Assembly: GCA_030407005.1 (NCBI GenBank)
Contig: JAUDYN010000004.1
Span: 2,356,001-2,420,000 of the forward strand
From: Desarmillaria ectypa
Lineage: Eukaryota > Basidiomycota > Agaricomycetes > Agaricales > Physalacriaceae
DNA length: 64,000 nt
Direction of reading: 5' to 3'
Shown here: positions 22,369 through 33,084 of the stretch, one piece after another
How the letters are laid out: each line of letters begins with the position of its first letter
How positions within the stretch are numbered: position 1 is the stretch's first letter
Notes under the pieces: generated by a model
What the model was told of the DNA's origin: nothing
Seen by the model: only the letters and a program-made list of their open reading frames with translations
The model's database searches: none
Position numbers and translations under genes: made by a program

Positions 22369-25300
22369 TCAAACCAATAACCTTGTATTGAGTAACGGAT
22401 GCCCATTGAGATACAATATACGATTAGATGGCGGCCCCTGCTCTTCCACCTCCTGTACCTCCTCAATGCTCTCCGTATACCTCGAAGGATCCAGGGTGAC
22501 CATAACCCTCCCTATACCCCGACTCTCAGCCATATCCATCATCTCATCGATGAGGTTGCCTGTCTGGCGAGGCAGAACTGCGATCACCACGTCATCCATA
22601 TGTCCGGCGGCTAACAGCTCGTCGGCATTCGCAGTGGGATTCAAAGCGACGTCTTCATCACTAACAACAAGGACACCCGCTGCCCCTGCTGATCGCGCCA
22701 TGAGTAGTTTTTGAAGGAAGGTACAATCGCCTCGATAGGTCAATATCACGCCATCCTGGTAAGATGTATCGTAAGGGGAGCATCCCAGAAGATTGTCGTC
22801 CACTCGGTACATAGGTAACCCATCGGGATTTGCGAAACGTAGGGGCGTCTGCTCGTAATGAGCTGCCAGGGATAGATCACCACCGAAAAAGCCAATCCAT
22901 GCGGTAAGATATGTTTCGTGGTTATCGGAAAGGTCTTGGATATCAACCAAGCGCAACATGGGGTCAACACCTTCGATATGGAATCGGAGGAGTACGTCTG
23001 GGTCTCTCCCTTTCAAACTTTCGATAGTGTCTGCTTGGTTCGCGAAAAGTGAAGTGTCGTTAATATAAACGAGCTGACCGGGTCGTACAGAATAATGTCC
23101 AACTGTAAGAACGTCAACTGTGGAACAATAGAACATACATATGCAGAATACCATACGTTTTCGAATTTCATATCCCTTCCCATCTAATCGCCTGACAATA
23201 TGAGCTCGTATACCAGTCACATTATTCACCGTGAACCCCTCTGGAATCAAGGCGACCTTGAGTAGACTGGGACTCAGATCCTCGGGAACCGCCATGCCAC
23301 CAGGCGACAGAATAAAGTCATACGTCTGGAAACCTATAATCAAGTTCCAGAAAGGACCAACTCGTGATGCTGGACTTACAAATAAATCAGCCTTTGGACG
23401 CTCGCACCAGCCATATATTGACCATGCACTTTTCTCAGCCTCGGTGGGTAGAATGCTGACCAGCTCTCTAGCATAATCGACATCCCCTCGAGACCTAATT
23501 CCTTTCACTAGTCCACTACCTATAGATCTTGTATCATAAGGTAGCCTGGGTGGTACGTAAGCGAGACACTGATGGTTCATTATTTTTCGTGTTTTCCGTC
23601 GAGCGGGGGACATCGGTTTAATGTGTTCTGGGCTAAGAGTGAGGATGTGACCTTCTGTCGTGAAGACATAATTTGAGTCATCACTGTGAAGAGGATTCTC
23701 CTCGTCGAACAAGAGATACAGGTACTAGAACCAGTCAGCGGAGTTGATAGAGAAAAGCAGAGTATGAAGCTTACTTTCAACGTTTCCGACAAGGCGAAAG
23801 ACTCCATTCTATCGTCGCGCTTGTTTGTTCTTAGATCTTGAATCCCAGATAGTCCACAATCAACTTTGGACCGCGTGATGATATCAAATAGTATCCGTTC
23901 ACCAACATCAAGGTAGAAGGGATCCTGTGTAGCCTGTTGGGATTATTGATAAAGAGCCTTAAATTCACTGCGACAGGAAACCATACACGGTAGAGATACC
24001 ACGTAGATTCAATGAATTCTAGCACCAGGGTCAACGTTGTTCAAATATAACTTAAGCGTTGAAGAGGCAAACCTGGGCGTAATGGATATTGATGCGAGGT
24101 CGCCTGCTTGAAGTTTGTGTCAAACACTTCCGGAAGGCCAGAATAGCGACGCCATAGGTTGTAGTCTGCGAGGATTGATTGTCAGTGAAAGCGCACAGTA
24201 GGAATTCGCATTACATACACATCATATGAAGCTTGATAGCACTGTCAATATCCCCTGCTAATACCTGCAAGCCAGGCCAAAATGCGGATAAGGAATCTAC
24301 AGTATAGTACGCCGTGTCACCACTTTTTATGTTTACATTTCTGTACTGAGAAGTCGCGTCAGGAAGAATTCGTGTCTATTCAAAGGTATCTGACATACCC
24401 AGAATCCGTCAGTAGCCCTTGAATATCTCATTATTGATGCGTATGCGTCATCCCATACGTCGAGAAACTCGATTTCACCTATGTATTTGTTAGATGATTA
24501 AACACGACGAACAACAACGGAAGACATGCCACTGAGGATATACCATTTTAAGGCATATTCATAGAAAGAATCTACCCCAGCGCCAATCCCGGTAATCTCA
24601 GGTGCCGTCCAGTCCTAAAGGCAATGTCAGGAATACCAGTATATCTAGGACAAGAGAAGAAGCACCCCAGTCCATGTATTAATCGTATTTCCAACAAGAC
24701 CAATATCTGACTTGCGGTTCCAAAGGGCAAAGAATGCTTTGTACGCTGCCTTTTCAAAGCGGTCATCACCAGTCAATCTGCTCAGCGTCGCAAATTCAAG
24801 CATTAATGACCCTGCACCAGCGGTGCCTAAAATTTGGATAAATCAGTGATAGGATGTAATGTTAGCTTGGCACTCACACGTCTCTAATGTTTCACCTCTG
24901 ACCAAGCCGTGACGAAGGTTTATCTGCGAAATTAAATTATGAGTCTGCCTAAGAAATGTCGATCCAGAGCATACTCTAGCGTACGGTAGACCTGTCGGGG
25001 TAGAGAACGCTGGTAGAAGCCTCTTTCCCAGATCATGAGCCATCTGCAGAAGCTCGCCACGATACCAAGGCAGATAGAAAGGTTGATCGGTCTGATTCGC
25101 AAATATATGTCCTGAAAGGAGGCCTCCCAGTACTCGGATGGTGGTCTCGAAGACCTGGGGTCTGGTGTTGACGTCAAAAGATACGGACTGTATAACATTC
25201 TTGACGGCGGTGTCGAAGCCTTGTCGGTCGTCGAGCACAATAAACGTGTCAAGCACATCAATCAACGTAAGAGAAAAGTTGCCGGCAACGTCATTAGACG

Positions 25301-25783
25301 CTATATTGTTACTGGAGGCTAGACATTCAGACATTCAAAGATAGCAGATATGTGCAAGACTCACTTACGGGTTACCCCAATCAGGGCCTTGTCCAGAGCA
25401 CGTTAATGGCATCAACTGACGGCTCATTGATCAGGAGACGATACGCGAAATACTGGACTGCTGCCCACCTCGTCTAAGGGGAATGCTAAAACCAAAAGTC
25501 AGTCTACGTTCAACCGCGACAGCGACAAGCACCAACCGTGATTCATGTAATTGTCGAAGCCATGGTACCAAAGTTCGCGTATTCTCTCCCTAAATAATTT
25601 GAGCGAGACGCTTAAGATGAGGATCCGTTTGCCGTACCGCGATTCCAACTTGCGCTGTGTGGTCCAGCTGGCTCCCTTCCACGGGGTCGACGCCCTGGTA
25701 TCATGACGACCCAGTCTAGTACCCTCTAACGTGATGACGAGAACAAGAAAGAGGGACTCTGGCCAGTATTTCCGCCACTTCAT
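22369..25783 (-). CDS. EDEM/Htm1-type GH47 alpha-mannosidase-like protein with PA domain
   Basis: An ER quality-control protein: family members trim mannose from misfolded glycoproteins and mark them for ERAD. More than ten exons. The N-terminus ([20 protein letters not shown]) is a signal peptide or anchor. GH47 blocks follow: [59 protein letters not shown] [70 protein letters not shown] and [20 protein letters not shown] with TTEGH. After the GH47 domain comes a protease-associated domain ([32 protein letters not shown]), as in EDEM3. In-domain introns are 36-60 nt. A possible 36-nt intron lies near 23100-23150. Confidence 0.9.
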
Positions 25784-26202
25784 GGACTGGGGGCTGTAAA
25801 GGGTGTCGTGGCACCTAGATGAGCGTTGTACGGACTACCGGACCGGCAGCCGCATGAACTGCACGGCGACTGGCAAGACAGCGCTCAACGCTGCTCGAAT
25901 GTTGACATTCCACAACGGCGTCATGGAGAGAACAAAATAAAACATTTCCGCGATGTTACCGCCAGAATGTCATTTCTGTCGCTTCACATACGAATGATTA
26001 TTAATGTCGGATTCAACGTTTACTACACGAGGAAACGGTATTCTTCACTTTGAAACTTCTACCGGACACCGTGACAATCAGAAAATGCCCAGGGAACGAG
26101 GAGCAATGCCATCTTCGGGACGTTTGACGCTGAGATACCAGGCTAAGATGCCGGCGATCATTATTTATCTTTCCTTTGATCCACCACCATTGCTCTCGCG
26201 AA
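25784..26202. promoter_or_regulatory. Divergent intergenic region EDEM-like / p27-domain gene
   Basis: 419 bp between divergent start codons. Several ATGs precede 26203 on the plus strand, but their frames hit stops before the conserved domain. No other gene is seen. Confidence 0.4.
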
Positions 26203-27358
26203 ATGAAGGAGATATCTAAACACCTTGGAGAATACATGCTCAAGGGCTGGGTAAGCCTGTCATTTGTTGAAATGACCTATTACTGGACTTTTTTACAGGT
26301 ACTGACCGACCGCACTTGTCAAAATTCCGGGTGTAATATTCCTCTAATGCGATCTCCCAGCGGCCGGACACCAGTCATCCATTATTGCGTTAGCTGCGAC
26401 GAAAAGCCGGGCAGTACGTGGATTAACAACACGTTCACGCACACTTATCTCATCTTCCCAGCTCTAGCCAATCTACCGCCGGTCTCAACAACGTCATCCT
26501 CCTCCAGCGCGTCGTCTGCATCACAAATCACCCGCATTTCGACCCCACCAACCGAAGTTTCCAGCGGCTCTAGCTCGCCTACCTTCGTCTTGCCTCCCGA
26601 GACCGAAGAAGGCCGGCGCCGACGAGAACAGTCTGACATGGCTTCTGTGGAGCTCGGCAAACGTTTGCTACTGGGCTGGGCTATGCTTGGAGATGAATGT
26701 CCAAATGCGCAGTGTTTTGGTGTACCGTTGGTTCGCCCTCCCAAGGCAGCGGCGCGTGATACCAATAAGGTATGTATAGCTTTCTATAATTTCTAATACT
26801 TTTATCCACTTTATGCTTAGGAATGTGTGGTCTGCGGATCTGTCTACGTGACTGAAACAGACTGGGCTGGAAGAGAACAACTTGTTCTTTTGGACTCGGC
26901 GCCGCCTCCACAAGCTGAAAAGGCCGCGACTGAAGCTAGGCAGGTCCCAAAATTATCGACCCCGTTCCCCAAAATTCCCGTGAAGGTATGACTTACTTTT
27001 TTCATTGTGCAATGTTTCTCATTTGCACTTCTTGCCCATAGTCAGCAACTCCAGCTAACGCGGCTATTAGTCGAGGACCTGACGTAGGCTTTTCATTAAT
27101 ATTTGGAATCTGTCCACTGATCTTTGGATTGTCCAGACTCATCTTAATACCACCCTTCCTCTTCTGAGGGATGCAATAAAAGCGCTGGAGCACACCATTC
27201 AAATGCTCACGCTGAAACTAAATGCGCTTTCCGATGGACGCATTCCGATAGATCCATTGGCAATATCCAATACCGCGAACGCCATCAGTAAGACGACTCA
27301 GGCATTAACTCACGTCAAGCAATTGGAATGGAGTGAGATGCAGAATATGGCACTCTGA
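26203..27358 (+). CDS. Tandem zinc-ribbon protein of the p27 autoantigen/ZNRD2 family
   Basis: The animal relative ZNRD2 (Sjogren/scleroderma autoantigen p27) is a small zinc-ribbon protein. Exons 26203..26250, 26299..26413, 26462..26769, 26821..26985, 27042..27083 and 27137..27358 give 299 residues. Two copies of the domain are visible. Copy 1 (residues 6-52) has LGEYMLKGWVLTDRTC, CNIPLMRSPSGRTP and CVSC. Copy 2 has LGKRLLLGWAMLGDECP, CFGVPLVRPP and CVVCGSVY, with its last cysteine pair on exon 4. A Ser/Thr/Pro-rich linker (about residues 55-105) separates them, and a helical C-terminal region (RDAIKALEHTIQMLTLKLNA) follows. The start is chosen because MKEISKHLGEYML matches the family N-terminus. 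Confidence 0.88.
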
Positions 27359-27597
27359 TAAGGCGTCATGGAATTGTTCCTACCAGTTTGTAGTACGTCA
27401 TCTTCTGAATGTAGGAATGCAGATGAAAACTACGTTCATACCGACCACAACAGGCTGCTAATACGTCAGTGCATATCCTGAAGGCAACTGCGCTGCTGAC
27501 TGGAAAGCGTGGGCGCCTCATGTTTTTCATATGGCCGCGATATAAGATGTTCGAGTGAATCGTGTACGTATCTTCACATTCCTACTCATCCCACAAG

Positions 27598-29098
27598 ATG
27601 CGATTCGACATATTCAAACGGCTTGGTCACCGCAATAACCTACCCGGTTCTCCTAAGATGGAGAACCCTGCTATGGATGCTTGGAACGAATACCCTCAGA
27701 CACACGAGGGCAGCAGGAGTCCTGGCTCAGGTCAGTCTCGTACTCAGGCCAGTGGTGAATCGTCCAGGCGGCGTCGTCTACAGAAGCGCGCGTCTGGCTC
27801 GCAGGTACGTGTGTGAGCGTTGCTTCACCTCGTTTCGCATTCTTACCAAGCTCAGAAATCACAGCCTCAATACCGTCGCGCTAGCCGCGACACTGGCTAT
27901 GCTACAGCTACAACGGACCCTATGGAGTCCTTTGAAATGCTTCCCAATCCCGAATCAGAAGTGGGTGTCTACCACCGCAATCCGGATGCGCCGTTGCCGA
28001 CTTCCAGCCCGGGAAGACTCTATTACGAAGATTTTTCCGCGGAGGATATGACAGAAGATAGTCGTGGGTTGACGCGATCTTATCCTAAACCCATCGACAG
28101 GCTTCCTCCTCAAATGTCGAGCAGAAGGCAAGGTGTAGAGCATGAGCCGACTCAAATACCGGTCGACGAGGAAGAGTACAATCGCCGTCCATCCTCTCTG
28201 GGTTATAGTCGAGCTGAGAGTCCCGTTCTCCCGTCACTGTTTGACAGAAATCCTTCACGGTTGCCCACGTCGGACTCAAGCTCATTCAACTACGATCATT
28301 CAGATCCGATGTTACGAAACGTACCGCGTAGCACGCCCATGTACCACGACCCGGAGGTAAGCACAAGTCACTGTTGGTCAAGCATCTGCTTACACATGGC
28401 TAGATGGGTGTTTCTCCTTCAGTTCCTGTACATCATTCTCATACAGAGGAGAGACATCCTCGGAGACAGTCACATCATTCACGCTCTCATCATCACAAGG
28501 TTTGTTCTTGGAGTGACCGAGCCTTTTGTCAACTTGGCTTAATCGGTTTTTTTTTCTTTTCTTTACAGAGGAGCCGTCATAGGAATTCTCACGACCAGGA
28601 GCGCAAGAAGCCGTCCACATATTACATCATTCCTGGTGGAATGAGAGTGGTATTCCGAGACAGGGAAGGTAATGAAATTACCCGGTACGATTGTAACTGC
28701 TATATACCCTTTCAGCGATACTCATAATTTGGGCAGGGTGGGAAACTGGTCAGAGACGCGGCAAAAACATATATCGCCCATTGTTGTTCAAGACGAGAAT
28801 GGAAGGGTCCTATATAGGTGCGGCGTATCGTTTTGTAAAGTTCCGAGCCATGGTTGACCTTCCTGAAACATACAGATCAGACTCAGGTTCCCAGTCCTCA
28901 AACTCGCCACCACCGCCACGAATTCCACGAACACCGTTGGGTGCGGAAAGGCGAGACAGGGGATGTCCGAACTGCACACGACAACGGAGCTCGACTTCTT
29001 CGTGGCAGTCAAACCCCCGGAGTTATATCTCGTATCCAAGGGATGAGCGGCCTAACATAGTCTTGATAGATGGTGACGGCCGACAGATACCCTTGTAA
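27598..29098 (+). CDS. Uncharacterised Ser/Pro/His-rich protein with a triplicated short motif
   Basis: No known family recognised. Exons 27598..27804, 27856..28356, 28404..28499, 28569..28684, 28716..28817 and 28876..29098 give 414 residues, in frame throughout. The first 260 residues are disordered (Ser, Arg, Pro, Asp). A His/Arg-rich patch (HHSHTEERHPRRQSHHSRS) follows. The C-terminal third carries three copies of a short motif with the pattern I/V-V-x-x-D-x-[DE/N]-G-x-x-[IL]: VVFRDREGNEITR, IVVQDENGRVLYR and IVLIDGDGRQIPL, the last ending the protein. A basic, disordered region with CPNC lies between copies 2 and 3. I infer a scaffold with short beta-hairpin repeats. The start is the first ATG that opens the spliced frame. 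Confidence 0.65.
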
Positions 29099-29226
29099 AC
29101 TCCTCACTCCATGACAAAGTATGCCTAAAACTGTGTATGCATATATTTTACAAGCGAAAATGGCTCGGCGTTTACCAGTTACCTTCCGTAGTGCCATGAC
29201 ATGCAAAAAAAGGTGATCAAATAACC

Positions 29227-30337
29227 TCATCTACGCCCTCGACTGCGGCTACGGCCATGAGTGCCTAAGCCTCGATGTGACCTGCCTTGAGCCTTACTGA
29301 TGTCCTCCTGACTAAGTTTGAGCAATCCCCCGCTGAACTTGCCAACCCCCATTCGTAAACCGCGTTCTCGCTTCTTATTGGGGGGCTCTGACGGCTGTTC
29401 GAACACGTTCTTGATGGAACGGTGATAGTTACCCATATTTTTAGCCTGAGTAAAGGTTCAGCGGGAATTCAATGCTCAATAATAAAGAATCGAAACATGC
29501 CTCTTCGAGCTGCGCCTTCTGTCGCTGTTTTTCCTTCTCCAATAGACCTGCACGTATACGCTTTGATGCCTTGTTTCTTTCAGCCCGTCGGACGGATTTC
29601 TCGCCTCGGCCTAACTTGGCATCGCCATTTAGCTCCAGGATACGTCCTGCAAGTGCCTTTTTGCGTTGAGCAGGCTTCATATCGAGATCAGGATTTAGGG
29701 ATCCAGATAATATTTTGGTGTGAACGAGACGGTGAAGAAGGGCATCATTCTGGGCATTGGTCCTAGAAGGCGCATAAGGACTCGACACTCATAAAATGAA
29801 AGTCGCACCTGTCCTCTTCCTCCTCCTCTTCGGATTTCTTTGTTTCTGCTTTAACTTCATCCTTCACTTTGGATATTTTGGACGACTGTGATGCATAAGC
29901 TACAGGTTTTACGGACCAATACTATCAAAAATTTACCATGAAAGCTTTCTTCAGGGACTTTGACACATAGTTACTGTCAGGAGCTTTTGAAGTGCTGGAC
30001 TCCGAGAATACAACTACATTTGGGAAGAAGGAGGAACTCTCTGCGGTAAAATTATCGTCTTCCTGTTCAAACGAACCTACTTCGAACGTTGATACAAAGT
30101 ACTAGATATTATAAAGAAGAACGTACCATCTTCTTCCTCATCTAAAGATTCTTGGTCCTTGTCTGACTGACCATCCATCCCTGTCCACTCTTCGTATCCA
30201 TCTGAATCTTCAGGTTCAACTTCGGGTGTTCGTTTTCGTTTCTTCGCAGTCTCTTTCGAGGAAGGCAAGGGGAAAGATTTCAAAAAATCCTGTCCATGGG
30301 CGTCGAGAAGTTTCAAAAGGTCTTCATGGTCAGACAT
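29227..30337 (-). CDS. Faf1/C1orf131-family (DUF4602) small-subunit assembly factor
   Basis: Yeast Faf1 and human C1orf131 act in the nucleolar SSU processome during 18S rRNA maturation. Exons 30337..30127, 30079..29937, 29885..29809, 29762..29501 and 29445..29227 give 303 residues. The N-terminus is helical (SDHEDLLKLLDAHGQDFLKS) with a basic KKRKRTPE, then acidic stretches. The conserved core is MKPAQRKKALAGRILELNGD, RRAERNKASKRIRAG, KNMGNYHRSI and RMGVGKFSGGLLKLSQEDI, the DUF4602 hallmark. The tail is Arg/Ser-rich (HGRSRSRGRR). The last intron is best explained by a GC donor (GAAGAG/GCATGT); every GT alternative tried gives a stop. The gene is divergent from a membrane-protein gene with only 76 bp between starts. 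Confidence 0.82.
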
Positions 30338-30413
30338 CGCGTCGACAAAACTTCGAAGGAAAGAGTACCGGCTACTCACAAATTGACCGGATCAACGTTT
30401 ACCTCCGTTCCTC
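30338..30413. promoter_or_regulatory. Very short divergent promoter (76 bp)
   Basis: Only 76 bp separate the start codon of the Faf1-like gene (-) from that of the small membrane protein gene (+). Transcripts must start inside this space or overlap the opposite gene. Confidence 0.4.
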
Positions 30414-31237
30414 ATGGCCAACAAGCGGAAGACAGCAAATACGAAGGAGCCATCGTCTACTACTGCCAAAATTCCTACCAAGCCACTCATACACTTATCT
30501 GAGGAGGAACAATGGCGCCTCATCAATGAATCTGGTGTTCTACACAAGGTCTCTGCTGCGGAAGGCGCGCCTAGCAGTGAAGGAATAAAGGAAAGCATAG
30601 AGGAAGACACGCCTCTCGCAGAGGAAATATTCGACGCTGTTGTGCTGATAATCCCGTTCACCTTCTTACTGGTATTGATGGAAATGTGCGTTGGCCTCTT
30701 GTTGCCTTCTACTAAATCATTCTCACCAGCGGGGAACGCCCAGGAAAGTCTGATACACCAACAATATGGAAGAGTAGCTACCTTGGAAATCCTCACAGAG
30801 AAACTCATCTCCGGCGTGCCAAGTGCGTCAGCTTTCATCTTTCCGTCTACTAGAGGCTCATGGTCCTTTAGTATTGTCCGTGTTCATATTTTATAGTGCG
30901 TACATCCTTTATCGTTGCTGTAAAGCTATTAAAATGACCGCTTATTAGCGACACGGTACAAGTCGCATAGAGCCATGCAGCTCGCATTTTTTGTCATAGC
31001 CAATATCGTTGGGCCAAGAATGGTTTACTTGCTAAGTAGAGGCTCGTGGCTCGTCAACATGAAGCAGGTTCGTGAATTAACATTTTGCCTCCAAGGATTT
31101 TCTGATAGTACAGCCAGTGCCCCCCTCTCGCCACAATTTGGGTGTATACGATCTTCCAGCTTAATCTAGGACCCGCTGTTGTAAACTTGGCTATCGTTGT
31201 AGCATTCGTGTGGTGGAAGGGATTGAAGTTCAGATGA
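30414..31237 (+). CDS. Small fungal multi-pass membrane protein, function unknown
   Basis: Exons 30414..30685, 30749..30822, 30854..30895, 30949..31067 and 31109..31237 give 211 residues. A basic N-terminus (MANKRKTANTKEPSSTTAK) is followed by HLSEEEQWRLINESGVL, an acidic patch, TM1 (VVLIIPFTFLLVLMEI), ILIHQQYGRVATLEIL, TM2 (GPLVLSVFIFYT), a stretch with MQLAFFVIANIVGPRMVYLL (TM3) and a last hydrophobic segment (VVNLAIVVAFVWW). The layout resembles conserved, uncharacterised fungal membrane proteins with a LIHQQYG motif (I think the DUF7719 group, from memory, uncertain). The start is the first ATG. Location could be ER or another endomembrane. Confidence 0.75.
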
Positions 31238-31782
31238 ATGCACCATTGATCCATAATCTACAGTGATTGTACCCTGACCAAGGGCTGCCTACAATTATAT
31301 GGACAGTTTACATGACAAGTCGATGGGTAGAGGTCCTTATGAAGTACTAGGTCAACTTGTCATCCTGCCTGGCGTGTAATTAATATTTGCTCCATTATAC
31401 GCCACAGATGGTTGGGATCTAAGACCAGCATGGCACCTTAATGAGCAGGACATCGTCAGATTTAACGGACAGTGCTTCAATAACGTCAATAAAAAATCCC
31501 AAGATACAGATGCGAAAACGTCCACGATAGATCTTACACGCCTTCGCCACAGTCGAATTCGCCACTCAATAGCTCTACCTTTCTCTAGCGGACAGTGAGT
31601 AGGTGTATGTAGGTAATGTAACTGGAAGAGTGACGAACTCGGTAACTTGTCGTCCGCGTCTCGATAACAGCTCGTAAAACACGCAGTTGCCACTTAAGAC
31701 GCTTACTTAAGGAATGTCGGATGGAGCCCGCGTGCTTGTCGAGCTGTTCAGCAAAGCACTTGAAAACTGAGATATATATTAG
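31238..31782. other. Intergenic, no clear gene
   Basis: 545 bp with no recognisable protein. A 113-codon minus-strand frame (31352-31693) has odd composition and no family match that I can see. A possible upstream exon for the small ORF at 31783 lies near 31713-31730 (MSDGAR, then a GTGCTT donor). Confidence 0.35.
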
Positions 31783-32019
31783 ATGCGACGACAGCTAAAG
31801 AGCGAGCAGTATCTTACCACGATCATCTCGAGCGAAGAAATATGTCTGTCGGAGCATCAGAAACGAAATTGGCAACAGCGTATGGATGAAATCGTACAGG
31901 TATCTGTTCGCCGGAAATTGTATCCAATGCTGACGACCATGCTGCCATCATTAACAGATCCACGGTCGCGTTTGCAACACTACGTACAGGAAATCAGGAA
32001 CGAGAAAGGCATGCCATAG
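31783..32019 (+). CDS. Small hypothetical protein
   Basis: A 78-codon frame with soluble, helical composition: EEICLSEHQKRNWQQRMDEI, VRRKLYPMLTTMLP, SRLQHYVQEIRNEKGMP. It ends nine bases before the stop of the convergent gene at 32028. An alternative model starts at an ATG near 31713 and joins through a 51-nt intron ending in TATTAG just before 31783. I do not recognise a family. The composition looks more like a real protein than an antisense shadow, but evidence is thin. Confidence 0.4.
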   Translation: MRRQLKSEQYLTTIISSEEICLSEHQKRNWQQRMDEIVQVSVRRKLYPMLTTMLPSLTDPRSRLQHYVQEIRNEKGMP

Positions 32020-32027
32020 ACCACATA

Positions 32028-33084
32028 CTAGTCTTCCAATGATGCAATGAGTGCGGCCTTGCCCAATTCTTTAGTAGCAAACTTGCGGACGGCAGAGCTG
32101 GCGGCTTTGACGGGTTCGCCGGCTGTTCCTGCCTTTAATGCAAGCGAGACATTGGAAACCTGGTCCCACACCCATTTGTCGCCCTCACTCATGATGAGGG
32201 TCTGTAGGAATGATGCAGTGAGATCACTTTGAGACTTGGCCAGACCATAGTCAATGGCGAGCTTTAAATTCGTACCTGGCAGCCATGTGAGCGCCTTGGA
32301 ATATCAGATCAGAATGATGCAGAACGTACGTAGTGCTTTCAGAAGGGCTTTAGTCTTTGGCTTTTGAATGTCTGCCTCATCTAGGTGATTAACCCATCGT
32401 GAGAAGGCTCCTAGTAGAATGATAGCAACTTCTTTGTGGGACTGCCCTATTCGCATAGCGTGCAGAAGTGGTGTGGCGTCTCCACTCTTCTTGAGTAGCA
32501 GCTGTCAAGTAATGTTAGATCATAGTCAATGCGTGGGTTGACCTCATACATGGAATGCTCTGTCTCGAATCTCCATCAAGTACATAATGTCCTTACGTTC
32601 CACAGCACGAAAGATTTCAAACAGCTAACAGAGTTATGTCAGAAGGACTCCAGTAAAGGAGAAGCCGACGCACCTGAGGCTCCTTCCATGAAACACCAAG
32701 GCCTTGTGTGTCCGCAGACTTGTACTTTGCACTGGACTGTACAGAAGCAGACGCTGTAGACCTGACGCTAGAAGAACGGGTGTGAGTGAAGCCATTGTCC
32801 TCCTCGGGCGGACTCGACGGCGGCGAGGGACTGCGTCGCAATTGACGAAGTATTTCATTAGGTGCTACACTTTCGGCCTCACGCTGTAGGAATGCTTGAG
32901 ATGGGATGTTGGTAGAAGAAAAAACGGACTGCTTGGGAGACCCACCAGTTGAAGGTAGTCGTTCTGGCAGACAAGGATCCGAGGTTACTCGCCGCCTGGC
33001 CCTTCGGCATGCCTGTGTCGAGTCAATATTTCTTCCGATAACTTCAATAATGGTCGCATTATTGAGACGTGCTGGGATAAGCAT
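32028..33084 (-). CDS. Uncharacterised helical protein, conserved-looking
   Basis: Exons 33084..32674, 32624..32550, 32501..32330 and 32275..32028 give 301 residues. The first 130 residues are Ser/Pro/Arg-rich and probably disordered (RRSPSPPSSPPEEDNGF). The rest is a dense helical domain: LFEIFRAVERKDIMYLMEIR, LLLKKSGDATPLLHAMRIGQ, SHKEVAIILLGAFSRWVNHL, LAIDYGLAKSQSDLTASFLQ and WVWDQVSNVSLALKAG. This looks like a strongly constrained fold, perhaps alpha-solenoid-like, and I recall similar proteins in fungi without a known role. The start ATG opens MLIPARLNNATI. No signal peptide or membrane segment is seen. Confidence 0.75.
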
